From Streptomyces sp. DT2A-34 (GTDB lineage Bacteria; Actinomycetota; Actinomycetes; Streptomycetales; Streptomycetaceae), in contig NZ_JASTWJ010000001.1 in the NCBI RefSeq assembly GCF_030499515.1, positions 1,116,001 to 1,180,000 on the forward strand: DNA of 64,000 bases. The letters run 5' to 3'. The translations under genes and the position numbers were made by a program. The notes beneath the pieces are model-generated. The model was not told the origin of the DNA and made no database searches. It saw nothing but the letters and a program-made list of their open reading frames with translations. Position 1 is the stretch's first letter. Every line of letters starts with the position of its first letter. Of the stretch, positions 16,627 through 24,093 are shown piece by piece.

Positions 16627-17760
16627 ATGGTCTCTCGCGTACGCGTCTGGCTCAACCGCACGTACGCGGAGAACGTGTTCTTCATGGATCAGCTGCGGAG
16701 AAATCCCAGCGATCGGGCCGTCGAGATCCACGCGACGCACGGGGACGCCGACTCACCCGTGCTGGCCGCCGCCGACACCGCCGATCTGGAGCCGGAGGGC
16801 CTGTCCCCGGCCGCGTATGTCGAGTACGCGCTCGACCAGTGCCGGCGCCGTGGCATCGACGTCTTCGTGCCGCGGCTGCACCAGTCGGCGATCGTGGCGC
16901 ACCGCGCGGAGTTCGAGGCGGCCGGTACGGCGCTGCTGGCGCCGCCGCCGGAGGCGGTGGCGGTCTTCCAGGACAAGGTGATCGCGTACGAGGCCGTACA
17001 GGCGATCGGGGTGCCGGTACCGCCGTGGTGGCGAGTGCGTACCGCCGACGAACTCGTCGCCGCCGTCGAGGAGTTGGAGGCGGGAGGCTACAGGGCCTGC
17101 TTCAAGCCGGCGTCCGGTGCGGGCGGGGTGGGCTTCCGTGTCATCACGCGCGCCCCCTTCTCGCTCACGCACCTCAGCGGGTTCCCGACTCCGTATGTGC
17201 AGCTGGATCTTGTGCTGGACGCGCTGCGGCGGGCCGACGAGCCGGTCGACTGGCTGGTCATGCCCCGGCTGGAGCAGCCCGAGGTGTCGGTGGACTGCCT
17301 CACCGGCCCCGACAACCGGGTCCGGCTGGCGATCGGCCGGGTCAAGAACGGTCGTCGTCGCGGGTTCACACTGCAGGAGCAGTGGCTGGAGCCGGCGCGG
17401 CTGATCGCGGAGGGGTTCGGGCTGCACTATCTGTCCAACATCCAGTTCCGGATGTTCGGGGAGACGCCGGTGCTGATGGATGTGAACACGCGGCCTGCGG
17501 GCGGGTTGCATCAGCTGTCGCTGTGCGGGGTCAACGTCCCTTGGCTGGCTGTGCAGTTGGCGCTCGGGGAGGATCCGGGGGTGGTGGCTCCGCCGTTCCT
17601 GGGGCAGGACTACACGGTGGTCTCGGGGCCGCGGCCGCTGCGGCCGGTGTCCATTCCGCAGCAGCGGGCCGAGGTCGAAGAGCCGTTGCTGCCGGCGATG
17701 CCCGCTCCGACATCGGTCGACTCGGTGGAGAGTGGGGCGGCTCAGGTGCTGCCGCTCTAG
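16627..17760 (+). CDS. ATP-grasp domain protein of unknown substrate
   Basis: This 377-residue protein has an ATP-grasp fold. A preliminary domain (1-95) is followed by FQDKVIAYEAVQAIGVPVPP (about 117-136), an ATP-binding lysine region (YRACFKPASGAGGVGF, about 155-170) and the metal-binding PVLMDVNTRPAGGLHQ (about 280-295). It resembles carbamoyl-phosphate-synthase-like and D-Ala-D-Ala-ligase-like members that join a carboxylate to an amine through an acylphosphate. No biosynthetic partner is adjacent. The ATG at 16627 is preferred to an upstream in-frame start for its ribosome site and because the fold begins there. Confidence 0.75.
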   Translation: MVSRVRVWLNRTYAENVFFMDQLRRNPSDRAVEIHATHGDADSPVLAAADTADLEPEGLSPAAYVEYALDQCRRRGIDVFVPRLHQSAIVAHRAEFEAAGTALLAPPPEAVAVFQDKVIAYEAVQAIGVPVPPWWRVRTADELVAAVEELEAGGYRACFKPASGAGGVGFRVITRAPFSLTHLSGFPTPYVQLDLVLDALRRADEPVDWLVMPRLEQPEVSVDCLTGPDNRVRLAIGRVKNGRRRGFTLQEQWLEPARLIAEGFGLHYLSNIQFRMFGETPVLMDVNTRPAGGLHQLSLCGVNVPWLAVQLALGEDPGVVAPPFLGQDYTVVSGPRPLRPVSIPQQRAEVEEPLLPAMPAPTSVDSVESGAAQVLPL

Positions 17761-17859
17761 CGTTATCGGCCCGTATGGACCAATCTCGGCGTCATGCCCG
17801 AACTACTGGGTCAACTGGCTCATCGAGCAGGCCAAGTCGCCGACATGTACGGCAACACC

Positions 17860-17897
17860 TTGAGTCCTCCCCTCCCCGAGGGGAGGGGATTCCTGGC
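17860..17897 (-). repeat. Right end of an IS605-type TnpB element
   Basis: Immediately after the tnpB stop (reading the minus strand) comes a perfect hairpin with nine-base arms (CCCCTCCCC / GGGGAGGGG, 17869-17888), followed by GGACTCAA. IS200/IS605 elements end with a subterminal palindrome and a short cleavage tetranucleotide, and TCAA at 17860-17863 matches the right end known for IS608. The element boundary is therefore placed between 17859 and 17860. The same segment would form the 3' scaffold of the omega RNA. Confidence 0.6.
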
Positions 17898-18061
17898 TCA
17901 GGCCGCCTGACGGAGCAGCGCCCCGTCAGGTCTTACGCCCTCGACACCAGCCGGGTTGAGACCAGCCCCGACGAGCATCACACGCGCGGAGTTCTTGTCC
18001 CTCGGGGAGACGGCTCCGCACGCCGTGCAGGTATAGGTACGTTCCGACAGCGGCTGGCCCC
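17898..18061 (-). pseudogene. tnpB (OrfB) 3' remnant
   Basis: About 54 codons of the C-terminus of an IS1341/IS605-type TnpB remain. Reading from the break, QPLSERTYTCTACGAVSPRD holds the second cysteine pair of the zinc ribbon and the final catalytic Asp, followed by the family-typical tail ending GVRPDGALLRQAA. The RuvC core and the first zinc-ribbon half are missing. Homology stops at about 18059-18062, where IS110-type non-coding sequence begins, and the rest of the gene is not found on the other side of IS110, so a deletion accompanied or followed insertion. Confidence 0.75.
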
Positions 18062-18298
18062 CCCCATTACCTTTTTGGTAGCCCCGCAATGGGGCGCCCG
18101 GCCTTCGGAGTTGGCATGACTTTCTCCCCCTGTCGATCGCATGTCTTGGGGGGTGGTGTCACCGGCTCCGGAGGCATCGACAGACCGCTGATTAGGGGCA
18201 TGACCACCGGCTTCTTCGCAGGTCGGGAGGCTCTTCGTAATGTGGATGTGGCGATCGGTGCCGTGGGACGGCCGGGCGAGGACGACCGAAGGACGCAC
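18062..18298 (+). ncRNA. Candidate bridge RNA region of IS110
   Basis: IS110-group elements encode a structured bridge RNA in the long non-coding end upstream of the transposase gene. The region here has the right length and position, and it contains stem-loop candidates: TTACC-TTTTT-GGTAG and GCCCC-GCAA-TGGGGC near 18067-18095. I did not fold it or identify target and donor loops. Confidence 0.35.
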
Positions 18299-19501
18299 GT
18301 GATCGACGTCAGTGACATCGGCGCTTTCCTCGGCCTGGACGTCGGCAAGGGCGAACACCACGCCACCGCCGTCACCCCGGCCGGGAAGAAGGCCTTCGAC
18401 AAGCGGCTGCCCAACAGCGAGCCGAAGCTCCGCGAAGTGTTCGGCAAACTGCAGGCCAAGCACGGGACCGTGCTCGTGGTGGTCGACCAGCCGGCCTCGA
18501 TCGGGGCTCTGCCGCTGGCGGTGGCCCGGGACATGGGCTGCCCGGTCGCCTATCTGCCCGGCCTGACGATGCGGCGGATCGCCGACCTCTATCCCGGCGA
18601 GGCCAAGACAGATGCCCGCGACGCGTTCGTCATCGCAGACGCGGCCCGCGTCATGCCTCACACGCTCCGCTCGGTCGACCTCGAGGACGAGACCATCGCC
18701 GAGCTGGAGATGATCGTCGGCTTCGACGACGACCTGGCCGGCGAAGCAACCCGCATCAGCAACCGCCTGCGGGGCCTGCTCACCCAGATCCACCCGTCGC
18801 TGGAACGGATCCTGGGCCCACGCGTCCAACACCCGGCCGTGCTCAAGCTCCTCGACCAGTTCGGCTCCCCGGCCCAGATCCGCAAAGCCGGACGCCGACG
18901 GCTCATTGCGTTGATACGCCCGAAGGCACCGCGGATGGCCGAGCGGCTCGTCGAGGACATCTTCACCGCACTGGACGAACAGACCGTCGTCGTCCCGGGC
19001 ACCGACGCGGCCGCTCTGATCGTCCCCAGCCTCGCCAACTCGCTCCGAGCGGTGCTTGACCAGCGGAAACTCTTGGCCACCCGGATCGAGGAACTGCTGG
19101 AGAACCACCCTCTTTCCAAGGTCCTGACGTCCATGCCGGGGATCGGCGTCAGGACCGGAGCCCGCATCCTCATCGACGTCGGCGACGGCCGTTCGTTCCC
19201 GACCGCCGCCCACCTCGCCGCCTACGCCGGCCTCGCCCCCACAACCCGCAGTTCTGGCTCCTCGATCCGCGGCGAACAACCATCCCGCCGCGGAAACAAG
19301 CAGCTCAAACGGGCCTTCTTCCTGTCCGCGTTCGCGGCTCTGGCCGACCCGGCCTCCCGGACCTACTACGACAAGAAGATCAGCCAGGGAAAACACCACA
19401 CCCAAGCCCTCCTCTGCCTCGCGAGACGACGAGCCGACGTGCTCTTCGCGATGCTCCGCGACGGCACCTTCTACGACCCCCAACCCGCCCCATCAGCTTG
19501 A
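18299..19501 (+). CDS. IS110-family transposase (recombinase)
   Basis: This 400-residue protein has an N-terminal RuvC-like DEDD domain: Asp14 in FLGLDVGKGEHHA, VVVDQPAS near residue 63, and DARDAF near 106. A coiled middle part is followed by the C-terminal Tnp_20 domain (MPGIGVRTGARILIDVGD, then AAYAGLAPTTRSSGSSIRG), which carries the catalytic serine region. The GTG at 18299 is chosen for the GAAGGA ribosome site and because it puts the first catalytic Asp at the usual place. No frameshift or internal stop is present, so it may be active. Confidence 0.92.
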   Translation: MIDVSDIGAFLGLDVGKGEHHATAVTPAGKKAFDKRLPNSEPKLREVFGKLQAKHGTVLVVVDQPASIGALPLAVARDMGCPVAYLPGLTMRRIADLYPGEAKTDARDAFVIADAARVMPHTLRSVDLEDETIAELEMIVGFDDDLAGEATRISNRLRGLLTQIHPSLERILGPRVQHPAVLKLLDQFGSPAQIRKAGRRRLIALIRPKAPRMAERLVEDIFTALDEQTVVVPGTDAAALIVPSLANSLRAVLDQRKLLATRIEELLENHPLSKVLTSMPGIGVRTGARILIDVGDGRSFPTAAHLAAYAGLAPTTRSSGSSIRGEQPSRRGNKQLKRAFFLSAFAALADPASRTYYDKKISQGKHHTQALLCLARRRADVLFAMLRDGTFYDPQPAPSA

Positions 19502-19591
19502 CGAAACCCATAGGGGCACCCCCCCGGGAAACTTTTTTCCGGGAGGGTGTATCAGGGCGCGGACAGCGCGCTCATAAGAGTGAAAGGCAAC

Positions 19592-19645
19592 GGGGGAACA
19601 CGGGGAACCACGGGGGATCGCACCACAACGGGGGAAGCACGGGGG
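19592..19645 (+). repeat. Five G-runs, possible quadruplex
   Basis: Five runs of four or five G (19592, 19602, 19612, 19630, 19641) occur in degenerate repeats of ACGGGGGAA type, within 54 bases. They lie between the IS110 right end and the terminator of the GH29 gene. The rest of the gap from 19513 to 19715 holds a CCCGGGAAAC/TTCCGGG hairpin-like stretch near 19530 and no gene. Confidence 0.5.
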
Positions 19646-19695
19646 CTTCGGGTCGGCCGGCGCTGTCACGGGGGCGGCGGCCGGCCGGCCCGAAG
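19646..19695 (-). terminator. Terminator of the GH38-GH29 transcript
   Basis: Two 16-base arms (CTTCGGGTCGGCCGGC and its near-perfect complement) enclose an 18-base loop, 20 bases beyond the stop of the fucosidase gene. This is suitable to end the leftward transcript. Confidence 0.7.
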
Positions 19696-19715
19696 GTGCT
19701 TCTCGGGGTCCGGAG

Positions 19716-20966
19716 TCAGAAGCGGCCCGAACCCCGGTACAGCTCCAGCTCCCCGTCCAGTTCTACGGCGAGCACCGTGGCGTGCGGGTCGAGGTCCGCC
19801 CCGGTGGGCGGTTCGATCCAGAGCACGCCCGGCGTTTCGTGCAGGCCGCCGGTGACCCGGTGGGCCAGTTCCGTGCCGCTGCCGAGGACCGTGACCCGGC
19901 GTACCGCACCGAGCAGCCCACGTACGTTGATCTCGGCGCGCGGGGCGTCGAAGAGGATCAGGTACAGGGTGCGGCGGTCCTTGGAGAGGGTGCTCGGGCC
20001 GTAGTGGTGACCGGGCGGGAGGCCGCGTTCGGTGCCGTACACCGCCTCCGCGTGCTTGGCGATCCAGTCGCCGAGCCCCTCCAGGCGTTCGACCTGCTCC
20101 GCCGGGATCGTGCCGTCCTCGCGCGGTCCGACGCTGAGCAGCAGGTTGCCCCCGCCGCCGATCGTCTCCGCGAAGTAGCGGATCAGCTGGTCGACGGACT
20201 TGTGGTTGTGGTCGTGGTGCTGGTGGCCCCAGGAGTCGTTGATCGTCAGGCACAGCTCCCAGGGGCCCTCGGGCGGGACGACCGGGGCGCCCTGTTCGGG
20301 CGTCGCGTAGTCGCCCTCGCTGAGCATGCGGGCGTTGAAGACGACATGCGGTACGTACGACCGGATGAGCGCGGCGAGTTCGGGAATGCGCCACTGCTCC
20401 TCGCTGCGGTCCCACTCGCCGTCGAACCACATCAGGTCCGGCCGGTAGCGGGAGGCGAGCTCGCGGATCTGGCCGTCCCGGTAGGCGATGAACCGTTCCC
20501 AGGCGTCCAGGTCCTCGAATTCCGCCGCGACTTCGGAGTACCGGTTGTCCTCCAGCTCCGGCGGACGGCCCGGCTTGCGCGTGGAGGCGTAGTCGGGATG
20601 ACTCCAGTCCGAGTGCGAGTAGTAGAGGCCGACCTTGAGGCCCTGCTCGCGCAGGGCGTCCGCGTAGCCGCCGATCAGGTCGCGGCCCACGTTCAGGTCG
20701 CCGTGGGCGGTGTCCCACAGGGCCACGCCGTCGTGGTGGCGGCTGGTCAGGACGGCGTACCGGGCGCCGGCCCGCGCGAAGAGCCTCGCCCACTCGCGCG
20801 GGTCGTAACGGGACGCCGTGAAGCGGTCGAACTGGGACATGTACTCGTCGTACGGGACGATGTCGTCGTAGAACGACCAGGACTCCTGGACGCCGTCGAC
20901 GGCGTAGATGCCCCAGTGGATGAAGATCCCCAACTTGGCGTCGGTGAACCAGGGTTGTATGGGCAC
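19716..20966 (-). CDS. Alpha-L-fucosidase, GH29 family
   Basis: This 416-residue glycosidase has the GH29 opening (QPWFTDAKLGIFIHWGIYAV), a substrate-binding TSRHHDGVALWD segment and the catalytic nucleophile Asp182 in LMWFDGEW. No signal peptide is present, so it would act inside the cell on imported oligosaccharides. The N-terminal barrel is followed by a small beta-sandwich (about residues 330-416). It lies six bases after the alpha-mannosidase gene and ends the leftward operon. It starts with GTG. Confidence 0.92.
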   Translation of the reverse strand: MPIQPWFTDAKLGIFIHWGIYAVDGVQESWSFYDDIVPYDEYMSQFDRFTASRYDPREWARLFARAGARYAVLTSRHHDGVALWDTAHGDLNVGRDLIGGYADALREQGLKVGLYYSHSDWSHPDYASTRKPGRPPELEDNRYSEVAAEFEDLDAWERFIAYRDGQIRELASRYRPDLMWFDGEWDRSEEQWRIPELAALIRSYVPHVVFNARMLSEGDYATPEQGAPVVPPEGPWELCLTINDSWGHQHHDHNHKSVDQLIRYFAETIGGGGNLLLSVGPREDGTIPAEQVERLEGLGDWIAKHAEAVYGTERGLPPGHHYGPSTLSKDRRTLYLILFDAPRAEINVRGLLGAVRRVTVLGSGTELAHRVTGGLHETPGVLWIEPPTGADLDPHATVLAVELDGELELYRGSGRF

Positions 20967-20972
20967 CCGCGC

Positions 20973-23900
20973 TCAGCTCCCTTCCGCGCGGCGCAGGCGG
21001 AGCGTGAGGACCTGGAAGGGGCGCAGGGCGACCGCGACGCCGCCGTCACCGGTGACGTCCGCGTCCTGAAGCGGGCGCTCCAGCAGGTCGGTCACCTGGG
21101 CGCCCGCCAGCGGGAAGCCGGTACGCAGGACGCCGGTCGCACGGCCGCCGCCGGACTCGTAGAGGCGTACGACGACGTCACCGGAGCGGTCGTCGGCCAG
21201 CTTGACCGCCTCGACGGTCACGCCGTCGCCGTCCACGGAGACGACCGGTTCGGGCGCGCCCGCCGCATCCGCCACCCGCAGGGGGAGGTTGAGGGAGTAG
21301 CCCTCGGCGACGGCGTCCTCGATGCTCGCGCCGGGGAGCAGGGAGTAGGTGAAGCGGTGCCTGCCCTGGTCGGCCTCGGGGTCCGGGATGCGCGGGGCGC
21401 GGACCAGGCTGAGGCTGACCCGGGTCGTCGTACCGCCGTCCTCGCGGACCGTGCGGGAGACGTCGTGGCCGTACGTCGAGTCGTTGATGACCGCGACGCC
21501 GTAGCCGGGCTCGGCGATGTGCACCCAGCGGTGGCCGGAGACCTCGAAGCGGGCCGCCTCCCAGCTGGTGTTGGTGTGGGTGGGCCGCTGGATGTGGCCG
21601 AACTGGATCTCGGCGGAGGAGTGCGGGGCACGGATGTCCACCGGGAAACCGGCCTTGAGGATCTTCTCGGCCTCGTGCCAGTCGATCTCGGTCTCGAAGT
21701 CGATGCGGGGGCTGCCGGCGCGCAGGGTGATCGTCTGGGTGACCTGCGAGCCCTTGCCGAAGGAACGCGTGACGCGGATCGCGCCGCGCAGGGGGTCCTC
21801 TTCGACGACGGCCACCGCGTCGGCGTCCAGCAGATCCGTATAGCGGTTCTTGTAGTGCTTGTCGATGTCCCAGGCGTCCCAGTAGTTCGGGAGGTCGGTG
21901 TGCAGGCGCAGGAGGTTGCCCTTGTCGGCGAGCACCTCGCGGTTCGCCCGCAGATCGAACACGGAGGACAGGGTGCCGTCCTGCGCCACCTCGACCCGCA
22001 CCAGGCCGTTGTCGAGGACCCGGCCCGCCACCTTCACCGACTGTGCGGGCTGGGCGTCGGTCAGCGGCGCGCTGCCGCTCGCGGGCACCTCGACGTAGGC
22101 CGGTGCGCCCTCGGAGGTGCGGACGACCTCGGCCCGGTCGAAGGGGCTGGTGTTGAACACCCGCGTGCCGCCGGCGCCCAGCGCGGCCACGGCCTCGGCG
22201 GTCAGCGCCTCCAACTCCTCGGCCACGCGGGCGTATTCGGCCTCCGCCTCGCGGTGCACCCAGGCGATCGAGGACCCCGGCAGGATGTCGTGGAACTGGT
22301 GCAGCAGGACGGTCTTCCAGAGCCGGTCCAGCTTCTCGTACGGGTACACGTACCCCGGCGCGTGCAGCGCCGCCGTCGTGGCCCACAACTCGGCCTCGCG
22401 GAGCCGGTGTTCGCTGCGCCGGTTGCCCTGCTTGGTGCGGGCCTGCGAGGTGTAGGTGGCGCGGTGCAGCTCCAGGTAGAGCTCACCGACCCACACGGGG
22501 GCGTCCGGGTACTCCTCGCGGGCCTTGGCGAAGAAGTCGTCGGGGTGCTCGACGACGACCTTCGGAGAACCCTCCAGGTCGGCGAGGCGGCGCGCCCGTT
22601 CCATGATCTCGCGGGTGGGGCCGCCACCGCCGTCGCCCCAGCCGAACGGCGCGAGGGAGCGCGTGCCGCCGCCCTTCTCGGAGTAGTTGCGGACCGCGCG
22701 GTCCATCTCCTCGCCGCTGAAGCGGGCGTTGTAGGTGTCGACCGGCGGGAAGTGGGTGAAGATGCGGGTGCCGTCGATGCCCTCCCACCAGAAGGTGTGG
22801 TGGGGGAACTTGTTCGTCTGGTTCCAGGAGATCTTCTGGGTCAGGAACCACTCGTTGCCGGCGAGCTTGGCGAGCTGCGGGTAGGCGGCGGTGTAGCCGA
22901 AGGAGTCCGGCAGCCAGACGCCCTTGGTCTCGACGCCGAAGTGCTCGATGAAGAACCGCTTGCCGTGGATGAGCTGGCGGGCGATCGCCTCGCCGCCGGG
23001 CAGGTTGCCGTCGGCCTCGACCCACATGCCGCCGACCGGCGCCCACTGGCCCTTCTTCACCGACTCCTGGATACGGGCCCACACGTGCGGGTAGTTGTCG
23101 CGGACCCACTCGTACTGCTGGGCCTGCGAGCAGGCGAAGATGAAGTCGTCGTACTCGTCGGCCAGGGACGTGACGTTGGAGAAGGTGCGGGACGTCTTGC
23201 GCTTCGTCTCCCGGATCGGCCACAGCCACGCCGAGTCGATGTGGGCGTGGCCGACACCGGAGACCGTGTGCGCGCTGGCGTGGGCCGGCCTGGCGAGCGC
23301 CGGGGCGAGCACCTCGCGGACTGCGGCGGCGCTGCCCGAGATGTCGTCGAGGTCCAGGGCGTCCATGGCCCGGTCCAGGGCGTGCATGATCTCGTGGCGG
23401 CGCGGCTCGTGCTCGCCGAGGTGGACCATGAGCTCGCGCAGCACCTGGATGTCCAGGTCGAGGTGCCAGACCTCCTCGTCCAGGACGGCGATGTCGGCGC
23501 GCTGGAAGGTGTACAGCGGCTTGTCGCCTGCCGTGAGGACGTCGCCGAGCCGGGTCGTCCTCGAGAAGTTGTCGGCCAGGATGTCCGGGTTGGAGGCGGC
23601 CTCGACCAGGTAGTCGATCTCCTCGCCGCCCGAGACCGGGTTGCCGATCGGCACGTACTGGTTGAGCGGGTTGACCGCCTTCAGGGGCCGGCCATCGGGC
23701 AGGTGGACCAGGGCCTCGGCCTGGTTGCCGGGCCAGTCGCCCACGAAGCCGAGGTCGATGACCGCCTCGACGCGCCGTCCGGCCCACTCGGCGGGGACGC
23801 GCCCGCGCATACGGAACCAGGTCGTGCCCCAGGGCGGACCCCACGGGGTGTCCATCGCGAAGGGTTGGTACCGGGCGGCCGCGGCCTCCTCGAAGGAGAC

Positions 23901-24026
23901 GGGCTCTCCCGGCGCCTGCCAGGCCTCGACCTCGAGGGGGACGGTGGCCGAGTAGATCGCGGGCCTGATGCGCTGGTTGTGGACGCGCTCGACGCGTTCC
24001 TCGATCCGGCGGCGTTCGTCGTGCAT
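20973..24026 (-). CDS. Alpha-mannosidase, GH38 family
   Basis: This 1,017-residue enzyme has the GH38 catalytic domain after a beta-sandwich N-terminal part. The zinc-binding GHAHIDSAWLWP is near residue 260, and the nucleophile Asp is in GVWLPDSFGY near 373. The remaining half is the usual beta-sandwich domains. No export signal is seen, so it is cytoplasmic and would trim alpha-mannosides from imported glycans. The ATG is preceded by GGAGACC. It is co-transcribed with GH29 and probably with GH4, with a LacI-type palindrome in the gap before it. Confidence 0.93.
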   Translation of the reverse strand: MHDERRRIEERVERVHNQRIRPAIYSATVPLEVEAWQAPGEPVSFEEAAAARYQPFAMDTPWGPPWGTTWFRMRGRVPAEWAGRRVEAVIDLGFVGDWPGNQAEALVHLPDGRPLKAVNPLNQYVPIGNPVSGGEEIDYLVEAASNPDILADNFSRTTRLGDVLTAGDKPLYTFQRADIAVLDEEVWHLDLDIQVLRELMVHLGEHEPRRHEIMHALDRAMDALDLDDISGSAAAVREVLAPALARPAHASAHTVSGVGHAHIDSAWLWPIRETKRKTSRTFSNVTSLADEYDDFIFACSQAQQYEWVRDNYPHVWARIQESVKKGQWAPVGGMWVEADGNLPGGEAIARQLIHGKRFFIEHFGVETKGVWLPDSFGYTAAYPQLAKLAGNEWFLTQKISWNQTNKFPHHTFWWEGIDGTRIFTHFPPVDTYNARFSGEEMDRAVRNYSEKGGGTRSLAPFGWGDGGGGPTREIMERARRLADLEGSPKVVVEHPDDFFAKAREEYPDAPVWVGELYLELHRATYTSQARTKQGNRRSEHRLREAELWATTAALHAPGYVYPYEKLDRLWKTVLLHQFHDILPGSSIAWVHREAEAEYARVAEELEALTAEAVAALGAGGTRVFNTSPFDRAEVVRTSEGAPAYVEVPASGSAPLTDAQPAQSVKVAGRVLDNGLVRVEVAQDGTLSSVFDLRANREVLADKGNLLRLHTDLPNYWDAWDIDKHYKNRYTDLLDADAVAVVEEDPLRGAIRVTRSFGKGSQVTQTITLRAGSPRIDFETEIDWHEAEKILKAGFPVDIRAPHSSAEIQFGHIQRPTHTNTSWEAARFEVSGHRWVHIAEPGYGVAVINDSTYGHDVSRTVREDGGTTTRVSLSLVRAPRIPDPEADQGRHRFTYSLLPGASIEDAVAEGYSLNLPLRVADAAGAPEPVVSVDGDGVTVEAVKLADDRSGDVVVRLYESGGGRATGVLRTGFPLAGAQVTDLLERPLQDADVTGDGGVAVALRPFQVLTLRLRRAEGS

Positions 24027-24071
24027 GAGAGGTCTCCAGGGAGGGAGAGAACGGAGGGGGAAGCGGGGGAC

Positions 24072-24084
24072 GGAAGCGCTTTCC
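24072..24084 (-). promoter_or_regulatory. LacI-type operator GGAAGCGCTTTCC
   Basis: This near-perfect palindrome centred on GCGC lies in the 67-base gap between the GH4 and GH38 genes. It has the layout of LacI-family sites that control glycosidases in Streptomyces (for example the CebR-type TGGGAGCGCTCCCA). No LacI-family gene is in the window. Confidence 0.5.
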
Positions 24085-24093
24085 GGGCGAGCG

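Larger units (their letters stand above)
18062..19512 (+). mobile_element. IS110-family insertion sequence
   Basis: The element comprises a long non-coding left part (about 237 bases), one DEDD transposase gene and a very short right flank. The left limit is set by the loss of tnpB homology and the right limit is approximate, just after the transposase stop; IS110 elements lack usable terminal inverted repeats. A short CCCAT is seen near both ends (18063-18067 and 19507-19511), which might reflect the core sequence. The transposase gene looks intact. Confidence 0.75.

Noticed and set aside
14787..17760. Natural product cluster around the phosphopantetheinyl transferase and ATP-grasp genes
   Set aside because: No carrier-protein, synthase or tailoring genes are adjacent, so this is better read as housekeeping activation plus a solitary ligase.
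19530..19556. Hairpin CCCGGGAAAC/TTCCGGG with a T-run as IS110 terminator
   Set aside because: The T-run is in the loop rather than after the stem, and the arms pair imperfectly.
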